From assembly GCF_001680005.1 (NCBI RefSeq), contig NC_033562.1, positions 1,550,001-1,614,000 of the forward strand: a stretch of DNA of 64,000 nucleotides, written 5' to 3'. Of this stretch, positions 35,424-49,755 are shown piece after piece (positions within the stretch are counted from its first letter, which is position 1; each line of letters begins with the position of its first letter). This DNA comes from Plasmodium coatneyi. Lineage: Eukaryota > Apicomplexa > Aconoidasida > Haemosporida > Plasmodiidae. Below the pieces are notes generated by a model, which saw only the letters and a list, made by a program, of their open reading frames with translations, made no database searches and had not been told where the DNA came from. Both the position numbers and the translations under genes were made by a program.

Positions 35424-37014
35424 TTTTGCGAGTCATCCGGGGGGTCTTGGAGCACGAGCGTTTGTGGGATACGCGGGGGCTGTGTGGATTATATTAAACG
35501 TTTGCAAAAAGATAAGTTTTACATGCTCTTTTGCATCTAAAAAATATAGTTTTGGTATATATATTCTTTGTGTAACGGCCTTTATCACGCCATGTTCTGC
35601 CTTTCATGTTGGTCCTAGCGAATGTAAAAGGGAGGGGCGTAAAAAAGAAATCAATACTTTCACATGGTGCATCAAATTCGCTTTCTTTTTTTCATAACAT
35701 TTTGGTATAACAACATATGTGCAGAAGAAAAAAAGAAAAATGTGAAGCGCCCTGTGGGGGGAGAACTTATGCGGAAAAACGGATGTGGACAGAATATAGC
35801 AAAGGGGAAATTTTTACAAGTTTTCGGAGAAAAAAGGAGTTTCTTTCTTTTTTTCTTTTTTTTTGTTTATCCATTTTTGGTTTGTACTTTTCATATAGGT
35901 AGTACCTTTTGTGCACGCAGCTTAAGCAAAAAGGAATGGAGCATTTATTCTATTTATTTTATACATAGCTGCAGAATTTTTGTTAAAAGGAATATGCAAT
36001 GATGGGGGATTATTTGTGCATTCCTGCAGTTTTATGAGTGCCTCATTTGGCGGAAATTGCACTTAAGGGAAAGAGTATCCTCCATAATCTTTATTTTAAT
36101 ATGTAAAGATTAATGCGCTGGCTGGAAGGGAAAATCCTTCACACTTTTTTATTTAAAAATATTTTTTCACGCGACGTAGGAAAAAAAAAAAAAACTCTTT
36201 TTATGTGAATATCCCACCAACCTGTTCTAAGAATGCGCGCAAAAGTACGAAACGTTTTATCCGCGCACAAAATAGTAAAGTCCCAGCAACAATAAAGATA
36301 TAACGTTAAGAAATGTGCACTGGATTACGCCCTTAGGAAGGCGCGTATATTTTTCGCAAAAGCGTTTCCGTTATTGTCAAAATGTGAGAAAAAAAAAAAA
36401 AACTGCCATTTATGTAGGCGGCCTGATTTCCCCCCTCTGAAGGGATGTACCATCCGAATTTTTATTCATTAAAGAAAAATGCCCTTCGTTAAAGAATATT
36501 TCTTTTCACATTATATCGCAAGCTTTCTTTAAGAAGTTCTTGTAAATATGACAAATGCTAAAATGTTGAAACGGTCAAAATGTTATGTACGCAAGGAATA
36601 TACACATTACGAACGATGCAGTTATTTGTACTTGCACAAGCTGTGGATGCATATACCTATAGGAACAATATACATATGAGAACACTTGTCAGAAGAGCTG
36701 CATAAATATGCGTAGTATACGTTTAAGAACGGCCGCGTGCAGGAATTCACAAAAATTAAAAGTATTCATTCGCTGTGGTGTATAAAAGGGGTAGGAAAAT
36801 GGAGGTTCGGATGTGCACACATAGGTACGAAGTTCGGGATAACAGTACAGGTCTTCTTTCCCTTCATAGCAGTTGGATCATCCGATGTGTTTATTTTGTA
36901 AGCGAATGGGTGAGTATGTGTGAATTATGCTTGCCCCTTGTTTTATGTGTAAAAATTGCGCATGTTCGTCCACCAGGGGATAATTACTTTCTTCCACTTT
37001 TTTATTTTTTCGGT
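35424..37014. other. Intergenic region between two small minus-strand genes
   Basis: This is 1.6 kb with poly(T) and poly(A) runs (35848-35862, 36180-36194, 36391-36403) and only short compositional open frames. It holds the promoter of the 34914-35423 gene and the 3' end of the 37015-37308 gene. I see nothing else in it. Confidence 0.55.
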
Positions 37015-37308
37015 TCACGACTTCCTTCTTGTATGTTGCTCTCTCCATTTGAATTGTTTAACGTAATCATCGACAACGAATCCTACCGTTGAAAGCAGAA
37101 TTGTTATAATCGTCCCAGAAAAAATTGATAAGAATATTAAATTGTGTAATCTCTTTTCCTTCTCCACCCTTGTACTCAATTCTAAAATCCTTGGGTCCAG
37201 GGGAACCTTGGTCGATGGCTTCTGATTCGCATCCCCGCAGCTGTATGCTGCAATTAAGGCGGAGCATATAAGTAAAATAAAAAGGCTTAATCTGTTGCTG
37301 AACTCCAT
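37015..37308 (-). CDS. Small secreted/membrane protein with signal peptide and one TM helix
   Basis: A 97-residue frame runs from ATG 37308 to TGA at 37015. Residues 1-24 look like a signal peptide (LSLFILLICSALIAAYSC core). A short lumenal stretch rich in Pro, Lys and Glu follows (residues 25-55, ending RVEKEKRLH). One hydrophobic helix covers about 56-78 (LIFLSIFSGTIITILLSTVGF), and the tail is basic and charged (FKWREQHTRRKS). This order of signal peptide, charged segment, TM and charged tail in about 100 residues resembles the early transcribed membrane proteins (ETRAMP/SEP) of the parasitophorous vacuole membrane, but the charged segment is shorter and less Lys-rich than usual. The family is therefore a suggestion only. 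The clean topology argues for a real gene; further exons cannot be excluded. Confidence 0.6.
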   Translation of the reverse strand: MEFSNRLSLFILLICSALIAAYSCGDANQKPSTKVPLDPRILELSTRVEKEKRLHNLIFLSIFSGTIITILLSTVGFVVDDYVKQFKWREQHTRRKS

Positions 37309-40300
37309 GGCGTAAATTTTTTCCGTTTATTTCGTGTAAACGCGTTTTAGTCTAAATTGATGTTCTTTTTACTTGTATGTTGTATTAATTGTGCCAGAAA
37401 GTTGGGAAATTTTGCAAATACTTTCTATATTCACTTAATTTTGTAACTTTTTTTAAGCTGTATAATTAAGGCGGTTACATATTATTGGGCAAAACTATTT
37501 ATTTTTTTTTTACATAATTTAATGTTATTCCATTCAGAATGTACATGCCTGATTAAATTTACCGATGTGGCATAATAGTTGCTTCATTTTGCATGCACAT
37601 TTTTTAAAAAAAACCACTTCCTCAATGCCGCATATTTTGTGGTAACGGTGAACCTACTTTGAGCTGCGAACATGAGATTTGGATGTTACTTCTTAATCAC
37701 GATGATGTCAAAATGGAATTTAGTGCAAAATGTCATTTTACATATATACGGGTGTATACATCTCTAGCAGGAGATAGTGGTTGTATATTTATGGGTGTAT
37801 ATTTCAAATTCCTTTTTTATCCTCATTTTTGAGCGCATCCACGTGTATACATTCCCCCATGAAGTGTTTACACCGATATAAAATGAGTCTACAGAATTAA
37901 GCGCCGTGAGCACCACATATCTTTTCATTGGGGAAGAGGTACAAAATGACATTTGCATGCAAAACCACATAAAATGAGGTGAGAAAAAAAAAAACATTTA
38001 ATTCCTTCCAATCCTTTTGTATCACCCTCGAGGTATAATTTTTTTCAAATATTAAAGTTGAGTGCGTCCTTTTTTACGAAAAGAAAAATGTTGCAAGAAA
38101 ATGTTCAGCAAGTCAAACTGATGATGAATTTTAAAATAATTGAACCCCCCTTTGGGGAAAGCAATTTTTTTTTGGTCCGTAATTTTAAAGCATTAATTTG
38201 CAACATGTACATTTTAAATATATGTCAAAAGGAGTGAGAATTTGTATAATTAAGAATATCACTTCAATTTATTACGTCCAAGTGGGGCTTTCCCCGGGGA
38301 AGCACTTTTTTTCTCCCATCGTACAAGGAAGAGCATGTGAAACTTTTTTTTTTCACTTTTTCAACGTTTGTTTATCCAGAAATTCCTAAAATGATTTAAT
38401 GTACGTGTATGTGTACTTATGCCTAAGCAAAGGTGCACGCATATGTGAAGATGGGCAAATATAAACGTTATGTCTATTCCTCGCGTAGGGGGGGGTTACC
38501 TCGATGAGAATAAAAGAGGCGCACGGTTGGAACTGCTTAAGTAGAATCAGTCCATTACGCATTAAAATTAAATAAAATGGAATCGAAAAAGTGTGAACGA
38601 AGAAAGATGAAGAAATATGCCCTTATAAAATACCCCCTCCTTTGGTGAAGCCATATAGATCTTCCAAAAGGTGCAAAAGGCGAAATCCTTTTTTTACATA
38701 GGTTTAAATGGGGACATCACATATGACTTTCAAAGGTGTTTTCTATCCATTTGCACATTTTTCGCAAGATTTAATTTGTTATCATACGTAAAAAGTGGGG
38801 AAAGTAGAAATGTGTAAGGGGGTGGAAGAATAGGTATGTAATTTATCTGATTAACCATTTTGCAAAAAGGAGCACCGCAATTTTTTGCCAAAGTGTATCC
38901 GTGAAATTTTCTTTGTATGTGCACATAGCGTTAGCTATTAATAGGAGTTCAATATGTTCTTATAAGTAACATGTGTAGTTGCTCAAGAACGTTTACACAT
39001 GCGAAACGCGTAATGATCCAATTTTTACGCGCATAACCGGGAAAGTGGGCTTCATGGAAAAAAGGTATATTATACATATTTTGAGATAACAAAGGGAAAT
39101 AGTTAATATATAGGAATGAATCCTAAACCTTCCACTGCTATGGCATCCGCTCGCGTTATTCTCAATTAACTCCTTAACCCATTAGTGCAGTAATAAGTCA
39201 TTCTAAGAAAGTGCTTTTTTTATTTTTGTTTTACAAGGAGGTACCATGCTCAAGGGGAAATTTGCATTCGTGGAAAAAAGAACTTTTTACTTTTTCTCCT
39301 TTTAACGCGGAAAGGGTTGCAAAATGTGAACCCATTCGGATGTGTTCTTTGAGCAAATGTGTAATCGATGTGCGCATATAGGAAGAAGTAATTCTTTTCA
39401 CAGATACGCAGAATTACTTCAAGCGTGACAACATATTGGACAAAAAGAAAACTATCGGATGATATAGCATTAAATTTAAAAAAGTGAATAAATTTGAGGA
39501 TCATTAAAAATGTATTAACATGCTTTTTTTATGGAGCAGGTTGCACAAATTAATTTCAGAATTGGCAACAAATAATGGGGAACAATTTAGTTATCTAATT
39601 TGACGTTAATACACCATGAAAGGGTACACATATAAGGGTACATTAACCCTCGGCGAAAAAGGAAAAAGAAAAAAAAAAAAAAGGGTAAAGAAATCGCAAT
39701 AAAGATTATAGAATAACGTAACATATATTATGTGCGTCGCCGTAATAACGGTTGAGCACATTTTATGTGGAATGATTAGGCGTGGTAATATTTAATTTTA
39801 TTTTTCGCGCCCGATCTAATGAGGTAAGGATAAACTATTCAGGTAAGCTTAAAATGCGCAGCAGCTAAACAGGAATGTATAAAAATATATATAAAAAATG
39901 AAGAAGGTGACTGTGTAACATGTACATATATATGTGTACAAGTCAAATGGTGAGAGAATTACCACTCGTACAACTTCAAAAATTAGAACAAAACTGTTGT
40001 GTATTTGTTCATTTTTGCGGTGGAGGAAACTAAATGTTCCAATCACAATTTTTGCTTTCCCAAAAAATGAATTCATTCTGAGCAATGCACATTATGTTTA
40101 ACAACGTCAATTTTTTTACAAATTATAATTTTTTTCTTTTTTAAATTCCATTAATTAAACATGTGCATGGTTATTAGAACCTCTTTAAGGAACAAAGTGT
40201 GCACTTAAAAATTCAATTTAAAGAGCCCTCTCGGGATCGCGACTGGTAAAATTAGAAGAGCCTTTTACTCGAGTGCAAGATTTGATTTAATAATAAGTAA

Positions 40301-41097
40301 AAAAAGAAAAATTAAATAATACTTTCATTTTTATTGCTTTCCTTTATTTGTTCAGATTATATTTTATTGTAAGAAATATGTGTATATTACGTTCACCTGT
40401 GTGTGTAAGCACAATTTTTCGAAAAAAACCCGTGGGCTGAGCATCTTAATTTGATCGAAAGAAGGGAAATCCTATTTTTTTTGGTTCAAAGTAGAATGGG
40501 TATGTAGAAAATTGTTCCCGTTGTGGATCTTCTCTTTTTTATTGTTGCAATGATTGCGTCATTCCCCTTTTGAAGAAAAATTTTTAGTTTACCTTTAAAT
40601 CGCGTTCTATTTTTTTGCTATATATTTAAATAATATATTTTTGAATTGTTCTTTTTTCGTTCTAGAAGAAACAGATTTTTATTTTTATTTTTATGTTTTT
40701 TTTTTGCTCATGCTTAGGCGATTGTTTAATGTAGATGTTCCGAATGTGTGCGCCAAAATTTTTTTGTTGTAGAAAGAAAAAAAGGGAATCATAAAATATT
40801 ACCCTTCAGCGCTATTCTAAGTTGGATAGTTTTTTACGCTGTTTTTATTGTTTCTATCAAATTAACATTATTTGAATTTTGTCATTTGGTGTGTTAAATT
40901 TTTGATCTTGCCGTGGAATGTCCAAAGCCTTCTTTTGCACAAGGGAAAAGTGGGCAAATGTATATATATTTATATTTGAGGAAGCCAGATAAGTTGAGGA
41001 ACGATGTAAATTTACTAATAAATTAATGCCCTAATTTTAAAGTTTAAATGTAAACATAAAAAGAAAAAAAAGTGGAGTCACTGGATCTGTTTAAATC
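37309..41097. other. Long intergenic region upstream of the RBP1a-like gene
   Basis: This is 3.8 kb between a minus-strand small gene and the plus-strand RBP gene, so it is a divergent promoter region. No credible coding sequence is seen. GTGCAC words occur at 38433-38438, 38919-38924 and 40199-40204. The last 600 bases before the RBP start are rich in T and A runs. Confidence 0.55.
40199..40204. promoter_or_regulatory. GTGCAC word upstream of RBP1a-like gene (possible AP2-I site)
   Basis: The palindrome GTGCAC, the reported core of the ApiAP2 factor AP2-I that drives invasion genes in P. falciparum, lies about 900 bases before the start. A GTGCA half-word is at 40163-40167. The motif is short, so chance occurrence is quite possible. 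Confidence 0.2.
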
Positions 41098-44000
41098 ATG
41101 AAAGGTGGGATTTACCTAGCAGCGGTTCTTTACCTGTTCAACTATTTAGGTAACACACATGAATGTATATGTGCACGTGTACTTCTGCGTGATGGTGTAA
41201 ATTTATAATTTTTCGTTATTTGCGCCTGAGTGGGATTATCTATATCTTCTCACTTTGGGGCTTTTATTAATGTACCATCTCCTGTGTACGTGCTATATAT
41301 ACTTCCCCTTTGACCGCCACATTTAGGAACAGGGCACGGAGAAAATGCAGAAGAAGACATAAGTAAAAGCGAAGGGAAAGTAAACTTCTTTTCGCTGAAT
41401 TCTAATTTAAAGAGAAAGAGAAAGTCGAAAGATAATAGGGTGAAAAGAAGAAAGGCGAAATTTTCTAACTTCCTAAACCAAGAATCGTATGTTAAAGAAA
41501 CAGATAACGCAAGTGGGGAAGATGTCGGAGGATTACGTCCGTCTCATGCTTCATCGTTCGTTAACTTAAATGATCATGTCAATGGAAAAAGTTCATCACA
41601 CAGCGTTCATGTAAAAGAAAGTACGCCACATAGTACTATGCAAAGGAACAAGGAAAAGGAAAAAGAAAATGAGAAAACACACGGTCCTGTAAATTCTTTT
41701 GTACAAAGTCAAGAAGAGGCAGTATCAGACGATTTGGAGGAAACCCACAAATCTATAATTGATATAAGCGAGAAATTCAAGGATGATAGTAGGTATAACG
41801 GATTGTTTGACATGGAGATTGATTTTGTTGACCTACATTTTTTTAATATAATTCTGGACCTGATTCCAAAGGACAGTGAATACCATAAATATTATGAGAA
41901 CACATTTAAACAAAAAGTTATGGAACACATAAATAAGTTAAAAACGTTAATAGATTCATGCATATCTGAAAAGGAACAAATGATCATGTTAAAACATGAG
42001 ATTAATTATGGAGGGACGAAGTCTATAGAAACAGAAACGTTAGATGAAAAGGAAAGGAAGCTCTCGGAAATATCTAAAGCCTATGATAATCATATAAAAT
42101 CGTATAGGGAAGGATTGAAACCCGAAATAAATGATATAAAAAATAATGCCTTCTCAGCTTTGAAAAATTCCTACTGTAAGGAAAATTGTGTGGAATATGT
42201 GCAAAAATATAATACAATGAGGAAAAATTATATAACAAATGCAGGAAAGTATCAAATGAAGACGTATATATACATTCCGAAGAGCATTAACGATTATAGT
42301 GTGATAGATAAAATGTTATCAGAAGCTAAAGAACTCAAGATAGACATTGAGGGAACTGCTAATTCGCTGAAATTGTTAGGAGAAGATATCGATGAATTTT
42401 CCCACTTGTATAAAATTAACCGTAGTTTAGTTGACGATGCAGCCAAAACCTTAGAATCCATAAATGAAGAAGAGGAGTCTACCCAAATAGATGCACAAAA
42501 ATTTGAAAATAATTCCAAATTGCTAACAAACAACTACTGCATTTTTGAACACATAAGAAAACTTAACGAGCCAATTAAAAAAACATATGAAAGTTTAATA
42601 AAAAAATCTAATGAACTACTTTCTAGCATTATAGACACCTTCGGAAAGAGTGCTACTGCGCTGTACAAGTCGACATTTGATGAAAGGAAGTGCTATAAAT
42701 TTAAAACCGATTCAGATAAAGTGAAAGAAGAGGCTGAAGAAATATGCGAAAGAACTGAAAAGATATACTACGAAATTCCAGATGATGAGGGTGACAAGAT
42801 AAACATCTTTTATGAACTTATCTACCCAATGAAACAATATAAAGATGAGATAGTAAACAATTCAGAGTTCATTTCCAATAGATATGAAAATATATACGAA
42901 AACGTAAAACAAACGTATGAAAAGGAATTAAATGATATAGGGAAACTAGAAAACAACACAGTTAAAGTAGATTTGTATGTGCTGCAAATAAGAAAGATTA
43001 ACACTCAGAAAACCAGAATAGATGAAAGTTCCGAAACATTGGGGAAATATTACGAAAAAATATTAGAATCAAAAACAAAAATATATGATCTGAAAATAGA
43101 ATTTGAAAAAAGGCTTGCGAAAATAAATCGATTACAGGCTGTGAAATCTGCCCGTGCATTAAAGGAAGAAAAGATCAAAGCTATGTTAGAAAAGATGGCG
43201 AAAAAGGCGCATTATTTAAAAGAACTTCTCTCCTTAAAAGAGAAATCAAATGTGTACTTGACCGAAATGAATGAATTGCTTAACACAGGATCGTATGACA
43301 ATTTGGACGGGTTTAGCGCTAATGAGAAGGCGAGGAATGATATTAATGCTCTATTTAATTCTGTGTATAGGGAAAATATGAATAAACTCATCGAAGAAGT
43401 GGAAAATTTTGTAACCAAAAATAAAGAGACCACTGTGGAGATGCCGGATGAAGCAGTAGAAAAGAAGCTACAGGATGCCAAAGAAACTTTTGCTAAATTA
43501 GATTTTGTTAGCGATAACCGGCTGACAGATGTGTACATCAAAATGAGTGCAGAAGTGGCTTATGCTGAAGAGATCAAAAAAGGAATTGCGCAAAAACAAT
43601 TGGAAAATGTTCATAAGAAGATGAAAAAATTTTCGGATTCATTTGCCACAATATTTGATTCGTTACAAAACAGAATGAAGCAGTACAATCGGGAGAAAGA
43701 TGCAATAGAAAACCATAAAAAAAATAGATCCGAAAAGGAGGAGGAATATTTTAATAAAGTAAATGTAGATGAAGATCTGCCCAAGGAACAAGCAAACGTG
43801 CAAGAATACACTAAACATAAGCAAAATTTTTCCAGACAGGAAGGTGAAATATCCGCCGAAATTACCCACATGAGGGAAGTGACAAATGAAATTCAGAGCC
43901 AATTAAACTATTATGGTGTTTTTGAAAAATATTTTTCCATCGTTGATGATCAAAATGAAGTTTCAAGAGTTAAAATTTTAAAGGAAGAAATCATTAGTGA

Positions 44001-47000
44001 TAGCTTGAGCGATAAAGTGAAACAGTACGAGATAGAATTCAAGGAGAAAACCAGTGCAGTGGCAAATATAGTGTCAAATATTCAAAGTTTAAATATGGCA
44101 ATAGATTCACATAAACGCTTAAATGGTAGCATAAATAACTGCAATAAATATAACGAAGATATTGCTGTTTTGAGAAACAAAATAAAAGCTCTACAAGAAG
44201 AGTTACAAAAGGAAATTACCGAAACGGAGGGCGACGAAGTGGTGGGAGAAAATACCACTGCGTTCCTTTTAAAAGGTTTAAGGGACAAAATGGGAAAGAT
44301 AAACGAAGAATTGAACGAGAATAAACTAAACAGTTTAGACACTAAGAAAGAAGATCTTCTGAAATTTTACTCAGAATCGAAGTCTAAAATTCATTTGAGC
44401 AAGGACCAAAACGGGCCAGAAGATCTGTTGAATAGAATTGATGAATGGGAGGACATCAAAAAGGAAGTAGGCGAACTAAACGTTAATTACGAGATGATTA
44501 GCAAAAATAAAGTTACGCTATTTAAAAACAACTCTGTTACTTATATAGAGGCAATGCATAGCAATATAAACAACATTATTCACAGTATAACGAGTAATAA
44601 GAATGAAATTCTGAAGTCCGTAGATGCAATAGAGAATAAGCTAAACCTCGTTGAACAGAATGAAGATTATAAAAAGGTTAGCAATCCAGAAAAGGAGAAA
44701 CAAATAGAAGAAATAAGGGGATCCATGAGCAAACTCAAGGAATTAATCGACCAACACGTCGGAAAAATGGCCGAACTGGGGAACACATCAAACAGTTTGA
44801 AGGTGAATGCCAAGGAAAAGGAAAACGAACACAATCTGGAAGAACTAAATAAGATAAAGAGACAAATGAGGGATATCTATGAACAACTAAAAAAGATATC
44901 GGAACAATTAAAGGAAGGAACAGTAAACGAATTGAAAGAAGCAAACGAAAAAGTAAACAATGTGGAATTAGAATATGAGAAGAACGTTATTGAGCACATT
45001 TTAAGACAGATTACAGTAGAAAAAGACAAAGCTCGAAAGGGTGTTGAAGGAATGAATTCTCTCAAAACTAAAATTGAAAACTTGATACATAAAACAAGTA
45101 ATGAATCAAAAAATGAATTAGTTACGACGAGTATTAAACAGCATTTAGAGAAGGCAAATGAGTATAAAAATCTAATAGAAAGAAATGAAGAAGAATCAAT
45201 TAATTTGAAGGAAAATGCGAAAAAACTGGAGACATTGGATGGAGTGAAAGAACTAGTTCAACAGGTCAACATGCATTTGCAGAGTGCTATACAAAGCAAT
45301 GCTGGTATAAGCAAAGAGATGAATGAACTTAAGGGCGTTAACGAATTGTTGATATCAACGAATTATAGTAGCATTTTAGAATATATAAAAAAAAATACCA
45401 ACGAATCTGTCCGTTATAGTGAGCTAGTCAATGAGGAATTTACAAAAGCTGAAGGTGAAGAGAAAAAGGTAATAGCCAATTTTGTGGAGGCAGAGAAGTT
45501 AAAGGAGCAAATTGTCAAAGATTTGGACTACAATGACATAGATAATAAGGTAAAAGAAATTGATGGAATCAAAAGAGAAATTTTAAAGATGAAAGATAGT
45601 GCATTTACATTTTGGGAAGAGTCAGAAAAGTATAAAAAAATGTGCTCTTCATATTTGGAAAATACTAAAGAGGGTAAGAAGAAAATCGAGTATTTAAAAA
45701 TTAATGGGGATGGAGGAAAAGCCAACATAACGGAGAGCCAAATGGAGGAGGTAGGTGGCTATGTTGGCAAACATGAGGAGGCCTTTAAAAAAGTGGTCGA
45801 GCAGGTAGACAAAACTAAACGTTTATATGAATCTGTCCTAGTATATGTAACTAAGATGGACAACCTGTTTAACCAATCCTTAATGAAAGAAGTGAAAGTG
45901 AAGTGTGAAAAAAAGAATGATGAGGCGGAGCAAATATTCAGCAAAATAGAAACAGTACATGGCAGAATTAAAGCGCAAGTGATTGAGAGCGAAGGAAAAA
46001 TAGAAGAATTGAAGGAAAAAGGTAAAATTGAGAGAAATGAATCAACACAGCTTAACGATATTTCCACGGAGGCGTATTTACAAATAGATAATTGCAGAAA
46101 GCAGCTTGACACCGTTTTATCAAACACTGAAAGAGTGAAACAAAATGCGCTTCAATATTTTAATGCGGCCGATAAATCAATGAAGTCCGTTTTGCCTATA
46201 CGTGAACTGGATGGCGAAAATTCCATAGATAAAGTAAAAGCGGCTAAGGAAAGTTATGAGAAAAATTTGGAAACCGTTAAAAATGAAATGAGTCATATCG
46301 ATATGGAAGAAGGAAATATGAACGGCATAGATAAAACAATAACTGAAATAGAAAATGACTTGCTAAAATGGAAGATAAAATATAAAGAAGGATTACTGAA
46401 AGCGATTAAGGAAGATGCGGATAAGAAGAAAAATAATTTCGAATTAGTACGAAGCGAAATAAACGCCTTGATCAATCCAAGCATGTCTATTTTTATTAAA
46501 TTCAAATTAAAGGAATATGACATGACTAACGATTTAAATAATTATGGTGTTAAAATGAATGACATTCATGCAGAATTTACCAAATCGTACAATTTGATGG
46601 AAACGCATTTGTCCAAGGCTGCAAATGAATCGGTGACATTAGAGGAGGCCCAAAGTTTAATGGAACAAGCAAAGGAACAAAATCAACATCTAATAAAAAG
46701 AGAGGAGGAAGCGATAACACTTCTGAATGATATTAAAAAGGTGGAATCGTCAAAACTGCTGAATGAAATGATGAAAAAGGTGAATGCCGAATATGAAGGT
46801 ATGACAAGACATCATGGTACCGTTAGTCAGTATGTACAGGAGATGAAGGAAGTTGTTAATCAGATGAAAACATTGAATGATATAAACCAATGTTCGAGTA
46901 GGCTAGATGATGTAGTAAGTAAAGCTAAAAAGGTTAACGAGTCTAATCAGGGCGACTATACGAGAGACGCAAAAAGCATGTATGGAAGTATGGTAACTCT

Positions 47001-49755
47001 GGCAAATTATTTCCTGAGCGATTATGCTAAAATTTCATCAGGAATGGAATTCAATGAGGAAATGAAATCTAAATATAAGACAGATCTAGAGTTGGAAATA
47101 TTTTCGGTCTTATCAAAATCGAATGAAGTCTTAAAAAAAATTGAACAGAATTCAAATGATGTAATAGAAAAACAAAGAGAAAGTGAACAGCTAGTTAAGG
47201 ATGCTACTGATATATATAATGTAGTAAAAGTAAAAAATGAATTTAACGGAAGGTTGGAAGAAGTCAAGAACAGAGAAAAGGTCATTTCGCAAAAGATAAT
47301 GGAAGCATTAGAAAGGTTGAGGCAAGTGGAAGGAATAAAATGCCACTTTGAAAATTTCGATACGTTACTAGAAAGTACATACGAGCTTGAAAATTTAAAG
47401 AAAATGGTTACCATCTATCAGGAGAAGAAGAGCGATGCGCCGACGGAATCAGCGCTGCAAGAAATGGACAACGATATGAAAACATATAGTAACTCCATAA
47501 AAGAGTTAGAAGGAATAGTCTTATCACCCATGGAATATAAAGAAGACATTGCAAAATTGGAAAAAACCAATGACGAAATGGGAAAAATTATTGTAAATAT
47601 AAGAATAATAGATTCAAAGGTTATGGATATGAACTCAACTATTGATGAGTTGTACAAGTTGGGAAAAAACTGTCAATCCCACTGGATTGCCCAATTCAGC
47701 TATTCTGCGAATATGGAAACCTCCAAAAAATCAATAATGATTAATAAACAAAAGGAGAACACTAAAAAGTGTATAGACTATATTGGAACTAATTCATCCT
47801 CCATTGATAATTATGTCGAAACGTTGAAAACGTTTTACGATAATAAGCTTACATTTGACAACACATCCGAAAATGTGAAGAATGCAAAGACATATTCCGT
47901 GAACTTCGCAAAACATGAAAAAGAGTCTTCAAAAATGATAAGTTATATAAAAAAGGAATTATATTCATTCCATCAAGATAGTGATATTAAAATTGTAGAA
48001 GGAAAAATGCAGAATATTTTGGTACTTTATGATAAACTGAGCGACGAAAAAGGAAAAATGGATGATTTGTACATAAATATCAGTGAAACTAAACTGAAGC
48101 AAATGGAGCACAGTTCTGATGTGTTTAAGCCCGTCATAGAATTACACAAAAGCATGAATGAAACGAATAATAAGTCTCTATTGGAAAAACAGGAGAAACT
48201 AAAAAGCGTGGAAGACAACCTTCGCCATATGGAAGATGAGATGATTAAGAGTGGCCTTAAGTACACCTCAGAAAGTGTGGGAAATATTAACAAGATATAT
48301 GACCGTATTGAAGCTGAAGTGAAAAAGTTGGAAGAAATTGACGTCGGCAATAGCGATAATTCCCAAAATGTGGAAGAGTACAAGAAGCAATTTTCCACTT
48401 TAATCGACAGAACGAACACCCTAATGAATGACATCGAAATTTTCAAAAAGGAAAACAATTACAATTTAATGGAAGAAAACACAGAATCTATAGATAAAAT
48501 AAACGACTATATAGAAAAGATCACCAATAAGCTAGCAAATACAAAAACGGAGTATGAGAAGACCCTGGAAAATATAAAACAAAACTTTGATATGCAACAG
48601 AATATTGTTCTGAAAAAAAAAAGTATTATCGAATTCTCTGAAAACGTAAAGAAGAAGAAAGAATCTATAATAAATAGTCTATATGAACAGGTAGAATTGC
48701 ACAAAATAGAGGGAAAATTAGATCTTATTAAGAGTAGCGTGAGAGATATACTGAGTACTGGTGATGATATTAATGAAAAAATGAAAAGGATGTCTGAAAA
48801 TATTCAAGAGAAAAAAAGCAAACTGGAGAAACATATTTCTATTGGTGATTTGGACAGAGAAGCGGACAAAATAAAGAAGGATGTTAAGGAAATAGAAGAT
48901 GAGACTGAAGGACTTAATATTCTTTTAAGAGCTGCTAATGGGTACAGGGCAGAGATGGACGTGATATTCAAAAAGATGTCTTCAGATAGAAATCCCAGCG
49001 CATATAAATCTGCAGAAGAACGCATGAATGAAGCAAGTAAAATAATTCAGGAAATAAAAGATACGATTCAAGGAATAGATCAACTAGTAAAGGATAGTCA
49101 AAACATATTATCGGAAATAAATCATAAAAAAAGTCCTGGAGGAAGGGGGAATACAGGTGGGGCTTTGAGAAATAGTGAAAAGAGTAAAAATGGAAGGGGG
49201 GCAAGTCTGCAAGCAGGGAGAAAAAATAATGATCCCATGCATATTGAAATAACTGATCCGGAAGGATCCATCGGTGAAGGAAAAGAATCAGAATCGCATA
49301 CAACAGACGGTTTAACACACGATGCAGATGAAGATTATACTAGCTCGGTAAAAGGGGCACATGGATTAGAAGATGAGGAAACTACTTTACCCACCGATCA
49401 AAGCGAGGTGAATGACGCTACCCTTCAAGGGCATGACAGTACCGGAAGTGATGATCTTGATATGCATGCGGAGAACACCCAGGATGATACCTATGAAGAT
49501 ACGTCATATTCCAGTAATCCAATAAGTATTGTTTTGAATAGAACGTTTGATTCTAATAAAGTCAAATATGCGGGAGCATTCATTTTACTCTTTACGAGCG
49601 GCGTTATAGGGGCTATTATGGCAAATAGGAAAGATGACGAAGAGGAAGAAAATAATGGCGAGGAAGAGGATGAGGGGTTTGAAGTTAAAAAGAACATTAA
49701 CGTAGAAAACAAAGAAGAAGTCATTGATGTTTGTTTTGTTGATTCTGATTATTAA
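41098..49755 (+). CDS. RBP1a: Reticulocyte-binding protein, RBP1a-like invasion ligand, two exons
   Basis: Exon 1 (41098-41149) encodes the signal peptide MKGGIYLAAVLYLFNYLG. The intron 41150-41326 (GTAACA...TTTAG) leads to exon 2 (41327-49755), giving 2,826 residues. RBP proteins are secreted from merozoite apical organelles and bind red-cell or reticulocyte receptors before junction formation. The ectodomain is almost wholly Glu/Lys/Asn-rich heptad-like helix, as in Py235 and Rh proteins. An N-terminal segment holds the conserved cysteines C301-x3-C305 and C422, where the receptor-binding domain is expected. An acidic, Gly/Ser-rich stalk at about 2610-2740 precedes one TM helix (about 2765-2785, YAGAFILLFTSGVIGAIM). 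A 40-residue acidic tail ends EEVIDVCFVDSDY. The length is close to P. vivax RBP1a as I recall it. A related gene follows in tandem 2.2 kb downstream. Confidence 0.93.

Noticed and set aside
41440..41442. GTG as start of the first RBP gene
   Set aside because: The frame is open further upstream to a splice acceptor at 41326, and an in-phase signal-peptide exon begins with ATG at 41098.
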